Source of the DNA: Streptomyces coelicoflavus
GTDB taxonomy: Bacteria > Actinomycetota > Actinomycetes > Streptomycetales > Streptomycetaceae
Reading direction: 5' to 3'
Assembly: GCF_003112555.1 (NCBI RefSeq)
Contig: NZ_BEWB01000017.1
Coordinates: 1-64,000 of the forward strand
Length of the DNA: 64,000 nucleotides
Shown here: piece by piece, positions 26,428-36,903 of the stretch
Layout: the number at the start of each line of letters is the position of its first letter
Position numbering within the stretch: position 1 is the stretch's first letter
Notes under the pieces: generated by a model
Told to the model about the DNA's origin: nothing
The model's input: the letters and a program-made list of their open reading frames with translations, nothing else
Database searches by the model: none
Program-made: the position numbers and the translations under genes

Positions 26428-28224
26428 ATGAGCCAGCCGCCGAATCAGCCGCCGCAGCCGGGAGGCTTCGGAGCACCGCAGGACCCGCCTCCGGGAGGTT
26501 TCGGAGCGCCGCAGAACCCGCCTCCGGGCGGCTTCGGGGCACCGACCCCGCCGCCCCCGCAGGGCCCGCCGCCCGGCCCGCCGCCGCAGCAGCCGGGCTA
26601 CGGCTATCCGCAGCAGCCGGGCCAGCCGGGCCAGTACGGCCAGCAGCCCGGACCGTACAACTCCGGCCCGTACGCCCAGCCGCAGCAGCCGGGGCCGTAC
26701 GGCCAGCAGCCCGGCTACGGCTACCCGCAGCAGCAGTACCCCGGCGCCCCCGGTACCCCGCCGCCCGGCGGCCCGGGGTCGCGCAACCCCTTCAAGGGCA
26801 AGCCCGCCCTCGTGATCGGTGCCGCCGTCGCGGCCCTGCTCGTCATCGGCGGCAGCGTGTGGGCCGTCACCGCGAGCGGCGGCGACGACAAGGACAAGAA
26901 GCCCGTCGCGGGCAAGAGCGACGACCCCAAGCCCACCGGCTCCAAGAGCGGCGCCCCGGTCAACCCCGGTGACGGCGGCGGCGACGGCGGCGAGGACCCC
27001 GAGAACCTCAACGAGGGCCGCCAGGCCGGCGAGTCCAAGGTGCTCTGGTACAAGGAAGCACCCGACGCCCCCGGTTCAGGCGCCGACGCCGACGGCATGT
27101 GGATCACCGACAAGGCCGCGGTGAAGGCGGCCTACAAGCAGGTCTTCGCCTACAACGTCGGGGACGGCAAGCCCACCTGGGACCCGGTCACCTTCCCGGA
27201 GAAGATCTGCTCGGTCACCCCGGAGAAGACGGCCGCCGACAAGATCGTCGTCGCGTACATGAGCGGCTCCAGCGACCGCGCCAAGTGCAACCAGCTCCAG
27301 GAGATCGACCTCGCCACCGGCGAGAAGGGCTGGTCGGAGAAGGTCGCCGACGGTGACCTCTTCGACTCCACCCTCTCCCTCGAACTCTCGCTCAGCGGCG
27401 ACGTCATGATGGTCGGCCGCTCCCAGTCCGGCACCGCCTACGACGTCCGCAGCGGCAAGAAGCTGTACGAGAAGAAGAAGTACGGCGACGCCTGCTTCCC
27501 GGCCGGGTTCGCGGGCAGCGCGAAGAAGCTCGTCCAGGTCGCCTCCTGCGGCGCCGGCGGCAACAACGCGCACGACGAGCTCCAGGGGCTCGACCCGAAG
27601 ACCGGCAAGGTCCTGTGGACCTACAAGTACGAGAAGGGCTGGCGGATCGCCCGCGCCTACTCCGTCGACCCGCTCGTCGTCTACGCCACCAACGAGGACA
27701 AGAAGGTCTGGAACATCTCCTCGTTCACCGCGAAGGGCAAGGTCCAGGAGCAGGTCGGAGTCGACGAGGACTTCGCCCCCGAGTGCGGCTGGGCCATCCT
27801 CGAACGCGACCTCCAGGGCTGCTCGGGCGTGGCCGTCGCCGGGAACACCCTCTACCTGCCGACCAAGGCGACCAGCGGCGCCAACGAGATCGTCGCGATC
27901 GACCTCGCCAGCGGCAAGGAGAAGTGGCGCACCAAGTCCCCGGCGGACGAGTCGATGACGCCGGTCAAGATCGAGGGCGACCAGCTCATCGCGTACGTCC
28001 AGCCGTCCTACGACGCCGGCGGCCAGATCGTGTCCATCCCGACCGGCGGCAGCGACCACAAGCCGTCCAAGCTCCTCCAGAACCCGCAGGGCGTCGCGGA
28101 CATCGAGAACGGCTTCTACTCCAAGGACATCGACTGGGTCGACGGGCGGTTCTTCATCTCCACCACCCGTCTGAACGGAAACGACGAGTCGAAGGAGAAG
28201 TTGATGCTCGCCTACGGCAAGTGA
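26428..28224 (+). CDS. Membrane-anchored PQQ-like beta-propeller protein
   Basis: The 598-residue protein has a proline/glycine/glutamine-rich cytoplasmic N terminus (about 1-120, repeated GGFGAP and QQPGYGYPQ units), a membrane helix (ALVIGAAVAALLVIGGSVWAV, about 131-151), a charged linker and an extracellular beta-propeller. The propeller blades show the IDLATGEKGW/IDLASGKEKW signature of PQQ-binding-like repeats. The eight or so cysteines suit an exported domain. ATG 26428 has AAGGGGGAA upstream. It is the first of two tandem paralogues. Such proteins probably act as wall-side scaffolds or sensors; no cofactor-binding catalytic residues are evident. Confidence 0.88.
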   Translation: MSQPPNQPPQPGGFGAPQDPPPGGFGAPQNPPPGGFGAPTPPPPQGPPPGPPPQQPGYGYPQQPGQPGQYGQQPGPYNSGPYAQPQQPGPYGQQPGYGYPQQQYPGAPGTPPPGGPGSRNPFKGKPALVIGAAVAALLVIGGSVWAVTASGGDDKDKKPVAGKSDDPKPTGSKSGAPVNPGDGGGDGGEDPENLNEGRQAGESKVLWYKEAPDAPGSGADADGMWITDKAAVKAAYKQVFAYNVGDGKPTWDPVTFPEKICSVTPEKTAADKIVVAYMSGSSDRAKCNQLQEIDLATGEKGWSEKVADGDLFDSTLSLELSLSGDVMMVGRSQSGTAYDVRSGKKLYEKKKYGDACFPAGFAGSAKKLVQVASCGAGGNNAHDELQGLDPKTGKVLWTYKYEKGWRIARAYSVDPLVVYATNEDKKVWNISSFTAKGKVQEQVGVDEDFAPECGWAILERDLQGCSGVAVAGNTLYLPTKATSGANEIVAIDLASGKEKWRTKSPADESMTPVKIEGDQLIAYVQPSYDAGGQIVSIPTGGSDHKPSKLLQNPQGVADIENGFYSKDIDWVDGRFFISTTRLNGNDESKEKLMLAYGK

Positions 28225-28342
28225 CCTCTTCTCCGGCCGATTCTCCGGCCGATTCCCTGGCCGGTTCCCCGGCCGCCGCTCCGGGCGCGCTCACGCGGCC
28301 CGTTCCGTCCCCGTCGTCTCCGCTCACCGAGGTGCTCACGTC

Positions 28343-30276
<1,934 letters not shown>

Positions 30277-30301
30277 ACGTCGTCGCCCGGGTGACCGTTC
30301 C

Positions 30302-30332
30302 GGCCCCGTCCCTGTCACAGGGGGCGGGGCCG
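30302..30332 (+). terminator. GC-rich stem-loop terminator after the propeller genes
   Basis: GGCCCCGTCCCTGT pairs with ACAGGGGGCGGGGCC, with one bulge and a very small loop. It stands about 65 bases after the stop at 30235. There is no T tract, as is usual in Streptomyces. Confidence 0.65.
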
Positions 30333-30481
30333 GCCGCGTCGCGGGAGGGTGCCGCGGGGGATTTCGGTGCTCCGGGGCGGTTCTCGCCGGTAGGGGCAGC
30401 GCGCGGGCGGCCCAGCGTGTAGCTTCCGGGGACATGCCGGGGGCATGCCGGGGTGGGACAGAGTGACTGGGGGGTTGCTCC

Positions 30482-31156
30482 ATGGGAGTAAGGCTCATGG
30501 TGGTCGACGATCACCGTTTGCACGCCGAGGCGCTGGCCTCGGCGCTGAAGCTGCGGGGGCACCGGGTGCTGGCCGCGGCGGCACCGGCCGCGGGCGCGGC
30601 GGAGCTGGTGATCAGCAGGGCACCCGAGGTCTGCCTGCTGGGGACGGCGGCACCGGCCGAGCCGGGGATCTTCGACCCGGTGGCGCGGGTCAAGCGGGAG
30701 CGTCCGCAGGTGGCCGTACTGGTGCTGGGACCGGTGCCGAGCCCGCGCGGCATCGCGGCGGCGTTCGCCGCGGGGGCGTCGGGGTACGTACGGCACGACG
30801 AGCGCATAGAGGGCGTCGAGCGGGCGATCATGAAGGCGCGGGCCGGGGAGGCGGCGGTGGCGCCGGCGTTGTTGCAGGGGGCCTTCGGCGAGCTGCTGAA
30901 CCCGGCGGCCCAGCCCGACGACGAGGGACAGCGGCTGTTGCAGATGCTGACGCCGAGGGAGGTGGAGGTGCTGGTACGGGTGGCCGACGGCGAGGACACC
31001 CGCCTGATCGCGGCCGGCATGGGCATCGCCCCGTCCACTGCCCGCACCCACGTCCAGCGCGTCCTGATGAAACTGGGCGTCGGCTCCCGCCTGGAGGCAG
31101 CAGCCCTGGCCGCCCGAACGGGCCTGCTGGACCGGGCGGGCGCCTCGATCCCGTAA
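30482..31156 (+). CDS. LuxR-type regulator with a receiver domain lacking the phospho-acceptor Asp
   Basis: The 224-residue protein has a response-regulator fold (1-120, VRLMVVDDHRLHAEAL) and a C-terminal LuxR helix-turn-helix (about 155-215, LTPREVEVLVRVADGEDTRLIAAGMGIAPSTARTHV). At the beta-3 position, where a DLxMP aspartate is expected, the sequence is VCLLGTAAPAEPG, so the normal phosphorylation site is missing. Such pseudo-receivers respond to ligands or partners instead of a kinase. ATG 30482 has GGGGGG seven bases upstream. No kinase gene is adjacent. It lies between the propeller genes and a repeat element. Confidence 0.88.
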   Translation: MGVRLMVVDDHRLHAEALASALKLRGHRVLAAAAPAAGAAELVISRAPEVCLLGTAAPAEPGIFDPVARVKRERPQVAVLVLGPVPSPRGIAAAFAAGASGYVRHDERIEGVERAIMKARAGEAAVAPALLQGAFGELLNPAAQPDDEGQRLLQMLTPREVEVLVRVADGEDTRLIAAGMGIAPSTARTHVQRVLMKLGVGSRLEAAALAARTGLLDRAGASIP

Positions 31157-31169
31157 CCGCCCGCCGCCC

Positions 31170-31321
31170 GCTGCGGGCAGTCGTGCCGCCTGAGCCGCGG
31201 GCAGTCGTGCCGCCGGGGCGGCACGGGTGGGCGCTGGGGGTACCTCCCAGGCCGTCCAGGCACTGGGGGAGGCACCCCGGCAGCGCCGGGCCGCGCACCC
31301 CGCCCCGCGCCCACCCCCACG
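31170..31321. repeat. Dispersed palindromic intergenic element, copy A (long form)
   Basis: It starts GCTGCGGGCAGTCGTGCCGC, as does copy B at 50017. Copy A repeats this arm once (31170-31213). GTGCCGCC-GG-GGCGGCAC then forms a perfect hairpin, and GGGTGGGCGC (31225-31234) pairs with GCGCCCACCC (31307-31316) across a GTACCTCCC-containing insert that copy B lacks. It lies between convergent gene ends and may act as a bidirectional terminator. It fills most of the 216-base gap. Confidence 0.8.
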
Positions 31322-31372
31322 CCGGGCAACCGGAGAACGCCGGACCACCCGCCCGGCGTCAGAACCCGGCCG

Positions 31373-31684
31373 TCACTCCTCCCCGCCGCCCTCTTCCAAC
31401 GGCGGCACAGGCGGAGCCGTGGGCCGCAGCTTCAGCCAGACCAGGAAGAAGATCCCCAGGACCAGCATCCCCACCCCGGTCCACAGATTGATGTTCACCC
31501 CCTGCGCCTTGTCGATCTCGTCGTCGGACGCCGCGAACCCCGCGATCGTCACGATGACGCCGTAGATCACGAACAGCCCGCCGATGATCCGCCGGATGTC
31601 GAAGAGCCGCGCGGCGGTGACGGACTTGGTCTCCAGCTCGGAGACCTCGTCCTGAAGGTTCTTGTCGGAGTAGGAATCAGACAT
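31373..31684 (-). CDS. Small two-helix membrane protein next to the sodium symporter
   Basis: The 103-residue protein has two hydrophobic helices (about 34-52 and 68-88), a charged soluble N terminus (SDKNLQDEVSELETKSV) and a proline-rich end. The segment FDIRRIIGGLFVIYGVIV is typical of a small actinobacterial membrane family found next to transporters. ATG 31684 is 21 bases downstream of the symporter stop on the same strand, so it is cotranscribed with it. It may be an accessory or stabilising subunit. This is inferred from gene pairing only. Confidence 0.75.
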   Translation of the reverse strand: MSDSYSDKNLQDEVSELETKSVTAARLFDIRRIIGGLFVIYGVIVTIAGFAASDDEIDKAQGVNINLWTGVGMLVLGIFFLVWLKLRPTAPPVPPLEEGGGEE

Positions 31685-31705
31685 GTTCTCTCAATCCTCC
31701 CGCGA

Positions 31706-33394
31706 TCAGAACGAGAACGGGATGTAGCAGGCGGCGGCCAGGACGACCGCCCCCCAGCCCAGCAGCGCCGGCTTGCGGTACCACGCGTCGTCCCCCTTGG
31801 CGGGTGGCTCCGCCATGCCGGGAGAGGTCGTGCCGTAGACCAGACCCTGGAGTTCGGTGGCGGGCTTCGGCGCGGTGAACAGGGACACCGCGACCATGAC
31901 CACCGCACCGGCGACGAATCCCGCGATCGCGGAGACGAAGTTGGCGCCCTGGTCGGAGGGGATGTCGATGATGCCCTGCTTGTAAATGACGAAGTAGTTC
32001 ACCATCGCCGCGGTGGTACCCGCGATCAGCCCCCAGAAGCCGGACTTCATCGACGCCCGCTTCCAGAACATGCCGATGATGAAGACCACGAACATCGGCA
32101 CGTTGAAGAAGGAGAAGAGCGTCTGGAGGTAGCTCATGATGTTCGAGAACGACGAGGCCAGGAACGCCGTGCCGATCGAGGCCAGCACGCCGATCACCGT
32201 GATCAGGCGCCCGAAGCGGACGTAGTAGCCGTCCTCGCGGTCCTTCACCACGTACTTCTGCCAGATGTCGGTCGTGAAGACGGTGTTGAAGGACGAGATG
32301 TTGGCCGCCATGCCGGCCATGAAGGCCGCCAGCAGACCGGTCACCGCGATGCCGAGGACGCCGTTGGGCAGCAGTTGCTGCATGAGGTACGGGATCGCGT
32401 CGTTGTACTGGAGGTCCGAGCCGGGCGTGCCGATCTTCGGGACCAGGACCGCGGCGACCAGGCCCGGGATCATCACGACGAACACGATGAAGATCTTCGG
32501 GAACGCCGCGATCAGCGGTGTGCGCTGGGCGGCCGAGAGGTTCTTCGCCGACAGGGCGCGCTGCACCTCGGCGAAGTTCGTCGTCCAGTAGCCGAAGGAA
32601 AGCACGAAGCCGAGACCGAGCACGATGGTCAGCCAGTTGGCACCCAGCGGGTTCTCGCTGCCGATGCCCGTGCCGCCCCAGGCCGTCATGAAGTCGGAGC
32701 CGTGGGACTTGGAGAGGGAGTCGGACAGGCCGTCCCAGCCGCCGACCTTCTTCAGGCCCAGCACGGTGATCGGGATGAGGCCGGCCAGGATCACGAAGAA
32801 CTGGAGGACCTCGTTGTAGATGGCCGAGGAGAGGCCGCCCAGGGTGATGTACGCCAGGACGAAGAAGCCGGCCACCACGATGGCCACCCACTCCGGCCAG
32901 CCCAGCAGCGCCTCCACGACGATCGCGAGGGCGTAGAGGTTCACGCCGGCGATCAGGATGGCCGCGACGGCGAACAGAGCCGAACTGAGCAGGTGGGAGG
33001 CCTTGTCGAAGCGGAGCAGCAGGAACTCCGGGACCGAGCGGACCTTCGAGCCGTAGTAGAACGGCATCATCACCAGGCCGAGGAAGACCATCGCCGGGAT
33101 GGCGCCGATCCAGTACCAGTGGGTCGTGTAGACGCCGTACTGGGCGCTGTTGGCGGCCATGCCGAGGATCTCGGTGGCACCCAGGTTGGCGGCGACGAAG
33201 GCGAGGCCGGTGACCCAGGCGGGCAGGGAACGGCCGGACAGGAAGAAGTCCAGGCTCGTCTTGACCGACCGGCGGGCGGCGAAGCCGATGCCCAGGACGA
33301 CCAGGAAGTAGATCCCGAGGATCGTGTAGTCGAGCCAGTTGGTGGGGAGTCGAAGCTCTGCGGCTAGATAGGTGGAGCTTGTGGGGGTTTGCAT
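31706..33394 (-). CDS. Sodium:solute symporter (SSS/SLC5 family), probable galactose uptake
   Basis: The 562-residue protein has about 13-14 membrane helices and SSS marks: the N-terminal FFLSGRSLPAWVTGLAFVAANLGATE (first helix break), AYITLGGLSSAIYNEVLQFF and AAFMAGMAANISSFNTVFTTDI near the sodium site. It couples sodium entry to solute import. The gene starts at ATG 33394 and diverges from galT-galE-galK across a shared 214-base control region, which suggests a sugar such as galactose as substrate. Closely related SSS members include vSGLT-like galactose carriers. The substrate remains an inference. Confidence 0.9.
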   Translation of the reverse strand: MQTPTSSTYLAAELRLPTNWLDYTILGIYFLVVLGIGFAARRSVKTSLDFFLSGRSLPAWVTGLAFVAANLGATEILGMAANSAQYGVYTTHWYWIGAIPAMVFLGLVMMPFYYGSKVRSVPEFLLLRFDKASHLLSSALFAVAAILIAGVNLYALAIVVEALLGWPEWVAIVVAGFFVLAYITLGGLSSAIYNEVLQFFVILAGLIPITVLGLKKVGGWDGLSDSLSKSHGSDFMTAWGGTGIGSENPLGANWLTIVLGLGFVLSFGYWTTNFAEVQRALSAKNLSAAQRTPLIAAFPKIFIVFVVMIPGLVAAVLVPKIGTPGSDLQYNDAIPYLMQQLLPNGVLGIAVTGLLAAFMAGMAANISSFNTVFTTDIWQKYVVKDREDGYYVRFGRLITVIGVLASIGTAFLASSFSNIMSYLQTLFSFFNVPMFVVFIIGMFWKRASMKSGFWGLIAGTTAAMVNYFVIYKQGIIDIPSDQGANFVSAIAGFVAGAVVMVAVSLFTAPKPATELQGLVYGTTSPGMAEPPAKGDDAWYRKPALLGWGAVVLAAACYIPFSF

Positions 33395-33481
33395 TAAGCA
33401 CTCGCTTCGTTCGCGAACTGATCCGGAGCGGAACCTACGCCTCCGCGTTCAGTAATTGAACACTTCTGGTGATGAACTTTG

Positions 33482-33549
33482 TTTGATTGTGATGAACCGG
33501 CGCCACGGAGGCGGTCATGGTGGGTTGTGGCGTGTTATGTTTGATTGTG
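33482..33549 (+). promoter_or_regulatory. galP1-like control region with paired direct repeats
   Basis: The decamer TTTGATTGTG occurs at 33482-33491 and again at 33540-33549, and GATGAAC occurs twice nearby (33471-33477 and 33491-33497). TATGTT (33536-33541) is a plausible -10 box overlapping the second decamer. The region 33395-33608 is notably AT-richer than its surroundings and separates the symporter from galT. Published work on Streptomyces galP1 describes a glucose-sensitive, galactose-dependent promoter with a complex repeat operator, and this looks like the same arrangement. Confidence 0.6.
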
Positions 33550-33608
33550 TTCGGTGATTGATGGGTGTCCTTGGCGACCGTCATGGGTCGGTGCAGAGGA
33601 GAGCGGCA

Positions 33609-34670
33609 GTGAAGAAGACCTCGACCCGGCTGGCCGACGGCCGTGAGCTGGTCTACTACGACCTGCGGGACGACACCGTGCGCGACGCCGCGGACCGCCG
33701 TCCGCTGGAGCGGACCGTCACCACCTCCGAGATCCGCCGCGACCCGCTGCTCGGCGACTCGGTCGCCGTCGCCTCGCACCGCCAGGGCCGCACCTACCAC
33801 CCGCCGGCCGACCAGTGCCCGCTGTGCCCCTCGCGCGGCGACCGCCTGAGCGAGATCCCGGACTCGTCGTACGACGTCGTGGTCTTCGAGAACCGCTTCC
33901 CCTCGCTGGCCGGCGACTCCGGCCGCTGCGAGGTCGTCTGCTTCACCTCCGACCACGACGCCTCGTTCGCCGACCTGAGCGAGGAACAGGCCCGGCTCGT
34001 GCTCGACGCCTGGACGGACCGCACCTCCGAGCTGTCCCATCTGCCCTCCGTCGACCAGGTGTTCTGCTTCGAGAACCGGGGCGCCGAGATCGGCGTGACG
34101 CTGGGTCACCCGCACGGGCAGATCTACGCCTACCCGTTCACCACCCCGCGCACCGCCCTGATGCTGCGTTCACTCGCCGCCCACAAGGACGCGACCGGCG
34201 GGGAGAATTTGTTCGACTCCGTCCTGGCGGAGGAGCTGTCCGGCGACCGCGTCGTCCTGGAGGGCGAGCACTGGGCCGCCTTCGTGCCGTACGCCGCGCA
34301 CTGGCCGTACGAGGTGCACCTCTACCCGAAGCGCCGGGTGCCGGACCTGCTCGGCCTCGACGAGGCGGCGCGCACAGAGTTCCCCCAGGTCTATCTGGAA
34401 CTCTTGAGGCGCTTCGACCGGATCTTCGGCGAGGGAGAGCCTCCGACGCCCTACATCGCGGCCTGGCACCAGGCGCCGTTCGGGCAGCTGGACGAGTTCG
34501 AGGGCGTGACGCGGGACGACTTCGCGCTGCACCTGGAGCTTTTCACCATTCGCCGCACTTCGGGCAAGCTGAAGTTCCTCGCGGGCTCCGAGTCCGGCAT
34601 GAACGTGTTCATCAACGACGTGCCCCCGGAGCGCGCGGCCGAGCGACTGCGAGAGGTAGCGAGTTCATGA
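33609..34670 (+). CDS. galT: Galactose-1-phosphate uridylyltransferase GalT
   Basis: The 353-residue Leloir enzyme swaps UMP between UDP-glucose and galactose-1-phosphate. CPLC (about 68-71) is part of the zinc site and GHPHGQIYAYPF holds the nucleophilic histidine of the HPH triad. GTG 33609 has GGAGAG upstream and gives the family length; an in-frame ATG at 33558 lies within the promoter. It is the first gene of galT-galE-galK, and its stop overlaps galE in ATGA. Confidence 0.96.
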   Translation: MKKTSTRLADGRELVYYDLRDDTVRDAADRRPLERTVTTSEIRRDPLLGDSVAVASHRQGRTYHPPADQCPLCPSRGDRLSEIPDSSYDVVVFENRFPSLAGDSGRCEVVCFTSDHDASFADLSEEQARLVLDAWTDRTSELSHLPSVDQVFCFENRGAEIGVTLGHPHGQIYAYPFTTPRTALMLRSLAAHKDATGGENLFDSVLAEELSGDRVVLEGEHWAAFVPYAAHWPYEVHLYPKRRVPDLLGLDEAARTEFPQVYLELLRRFDRIFGEGEPPTPYIAAWHQAPFGQLDEFEGVTRDDFALHLELFTIRRTSGKLKFLAGSESGMNVFINDVPPERAAERLREVASS

Positions 34671-35629
34671 GCGGGAAGTACCTGGTGACAGGTGGTGCGG
34701 GTTACGTCGGCAGCGTCGTCGCCCAGCATCTGCTGGAGGGCGGCCACGAGGTCGTCGTCCTCGACAACCTCTCGACGGGATTCCGCGAGGGCGTGCCGGC
34801 GGGCGCCACGTTCATCGAGGGCGACATCCGCGATGCCGCCAAGTGGCTGGACCCCTCCTTCGACGGCGTGCTGCACTTCGCCGCCTTCTCCCAGGTCGGC
34901 GAGTCGGTCGTGAAGCCCGAGAAGTACTGGGACAACAACGTCGGCGGCACCATGGCCCTCCTCGCGGCCATGCGGGACGCGGGCGTCCGCCGCCTCGTCT
35001 TCTCCTCCACCGCCGCCACCTACGGCGAGCCGGAGCAGGTCCCGATCGTCGAGACCGCGCCGACGCGGCCCACGAACCCGTACGGCGCCTCCAAGCTCGC
35101 CGTCGACCACATGATCACCGGCGAGGCGGCCGCCCACGGCCTGGGCGCGGTCTCCCTGCGCTACTTCAACGTCGCGGGCGCGTACGGCGCGTACGGCGAG
35201 CGCCACGACCCCGAGTCGCACCTCATCCCGCTGGTCCTCCAGGTCGCGCAGGGCCGCCGCGAGGCCATCTCCGTCTTCGGCGACGACTACCCGACGCCGG
35301 ACGGCACCTGCGTACGCGACTACATCCACGTCGCCGACCTGGCCGAGGCCCACCTGCTGGCCGTGGCGGCGGCCACCCCGGGCGAGCACCTCATCTGCAA
35401 CCTGGGCAACGGCAACGGCTTCTCCGTCCGCGAGGTCGTCGAGACGGTGCGGAGGGTGACGGGCCACCCGATCCCCGAGGTCGTGGCCCCGCGCCGGGGC
35501 GGCGACCCGGCGGTCCTGGTGGCGTCGGCGGACACCGCCCGCGAGAAACTGGGCTGGAACCCGTCCCGCGCGGACCTCGCGGGCATCGTGTCGGACGCGT
35601 GGGAGTTCGCGCAGCGACGCGCGGGCTAG
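34667..35629 (+). CDS. galE: UDP-glucose 4-epimerase GalE
   Basis: The 320-residue short-chain dehydrogenase-type epimerase has NAD motif TGGAGYVGS (about 6-14), catalytic serine/threonine in FSSTAATYG and YxxxK in NPYGASK. ASADTAREKLGW lies near the C terminus. It interconverts UDP-galactose and UDP-glucose for galactose use and wall precursors. It is coupled to galT by a four-base overlap. In S. lividans an internal promoter (galP2) drives galE-galK constitutively; no clear copy was identified here. Confidence 0.96.
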   Translation: MSGKYLVTGGAGYVGSVVAQHLLEGGHEVVVLDNLSTGFREGVPAGATFIEGDIRDAAKWLDPSFDGVLHFAAFSQVGESVVKPEKYWDNNVGGTMALLAAMRDAGVRRLVFSSTAATYGEPEQVPIVETAPTRPTNPYGASKLAVDHMITGEAAAHGLGAVSLRYFNVAGAYGAYGERHDPESHLIPLVLQVAQGRREAISVFGDDYPTPDGTCVRDYIHVADLAEAHLLAVAAATPGEHLICNLGNGNGFSVREVVETVRRVTGHPIPEVVAPRRGGDPAVLVASADTAREKLGWNPSRADLAGIVSDAWEFAQRRAG

Positions 35630-35677
35630 GACGCACGGCACTCACGGACTTACCGAAAAGGGCGAGGGGTCAGAGGC

Positions 35678-36841
35678 ATGGGCGAGGCTGTCGCGAGGAC
35701 CGTCGGCGAGCGGTTCCGGGAGCTGTACGGGGCGGATGCGGAAGGAGTGTGGGCGGCGCCGGGCCGGGTGAACCTCATCGGGGAACACACCGACTACAAC
35801 GACGGCTTCGTCATGCCGTTCGCCCTGCCTCACCAGGCCGTCGCGGCCGTCTCCCGGCGCGAGGACGGCATCCTGCGCCTGCACTCGGCGGACATCGCGG
35901 CCGACCCGGTCGAACTGCGCGTCGCCGACCTCACCCCCGGCTCGGACAAGTCCTGGACCGCGTACCCCTCGGGCGTCGTCTGGGCGCTGCGCGAGGCGGG
36001 CCACGAACTGACCGGCGCCGATGTCCACCTGGCCTCCACGGTCCCCTCGGGCGCGGGCCTGTCCTCCTCCGCGGCCCTGGAGGTCGTCGTCGCCCTGGCG
36101 CTGAACGACCTCTACTCCCTCGGCCTGCGCGGCTGGCAGCTGGCCCGCCTGTGCCAGCGCGCGGAGAACGTCTACGTGGGCGCCCCCGTCGGCATCATGG
36201 ACCAGACGGCCTCGGCCTGCTGCGAGGAGGGCCACGCCCTCTTCCTCGACACCCGTGACCTCTCCCAGCGCCAGATCCCCTTCGACCTCGCCGCCGAGGG
36301 CATGCGCCTGCTGGTCGTCGACACCCGCGTCAAGCACTCCCACAGCGAGGGCGAGTACGGCAAACGCCGGGCCGGCTGCGAGAAGGGCGCCGCGCTCCTG
36401 GGCGTCGACGCCCTGCGCGACGTGCCCTACGCCGGCCTGGACGCCGCGCTGGAACGCCTCGGCGACGAGGAGGAGATCCGCCGCCTCGTCCGGCACGTCG
36501 TGACCGAGGACGAGCGCGTCGAACGGGTGGTGTCGCTCCTGGAGTCCGGCGACACCCGGGCCATCGGCCCCGTCCTCGTCGAGGGCCACGCCTCGCTGCG
36601 CGACGACTTCCGCATCTCCTGCCCCGAGCTGGACCTGGTCGTCGACACGGCCCTCGCCTCCGGCGCCCTCGGCGCCCGCATGACCGGCGGCGGCTTCGGC
36701 GGCTCGGCGATCGTCCTGGTGGAGGCCGCCGACGTGGACCCCGTCACCAAGGCCGTCGAGGACGCCTTCGCGGCGTCCGCCCTCAAGGCCCCGCGAGTGT
36801 TCGAGGCGGTGCCTTCGGCGGGGGCACGGCGGGTGGGGTGA
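35678..36841 (+). CDS. galK: Galactokinase GalK
   Basis: The 387-residue GHMP kinase makes galactose-1-phosphate. The galactokinase signature GRVNLIGEHTDYNDGFVMP is at about 28-46, the phosphate loop PSGAGLSSSAALEV at about 124-137, and GGGFGGSAIVL forms motif 3 near the C terminus. ATG 35678 follows GAGGGG. It is the third gene of the gal operon, 48 bases after galE, and is convergent with the type VII-like cluster. Confidence 0.96.
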   Translation: MGEAVARTVGERFRELYGADAEGVWAAPGRVNLIGEHTDYNDGFVMPFALPHQAVAAVSRREDGILRLHSADIAADPVELRVADLTPGSDKSWTAYPSGVVWALREAGHELTGADVHLASTVPSGAGLSSSAALEVVVALALNDLYSLGLRGWQLARLCQRAENVYVGAPVGIMDQTASACCEEGHALFLDTRDLSQRQIPFDLAAEGMRLLVVDTRVKHSHSEGEYGKRRAGCEKGAALLGVDALRDVPYAGLDAALERLGDEEEIRRLVRHVVTEDERVERVVSLLESGDTRAIGPVLVEGHASLRDDFRISCPELDLVVDTALASGALGARMTGGGFGGSAIVLVEAADVDPVTKAVEDAFAASALKAPRVFEAVPSAGARRVG

Positions 36842-36903
36842 GCCAGGGGCAGGTGTCCACGGCGCGGTGACGATCGGGGGCCGTCGGGTTCCAGGAGTTT
36901 CCC

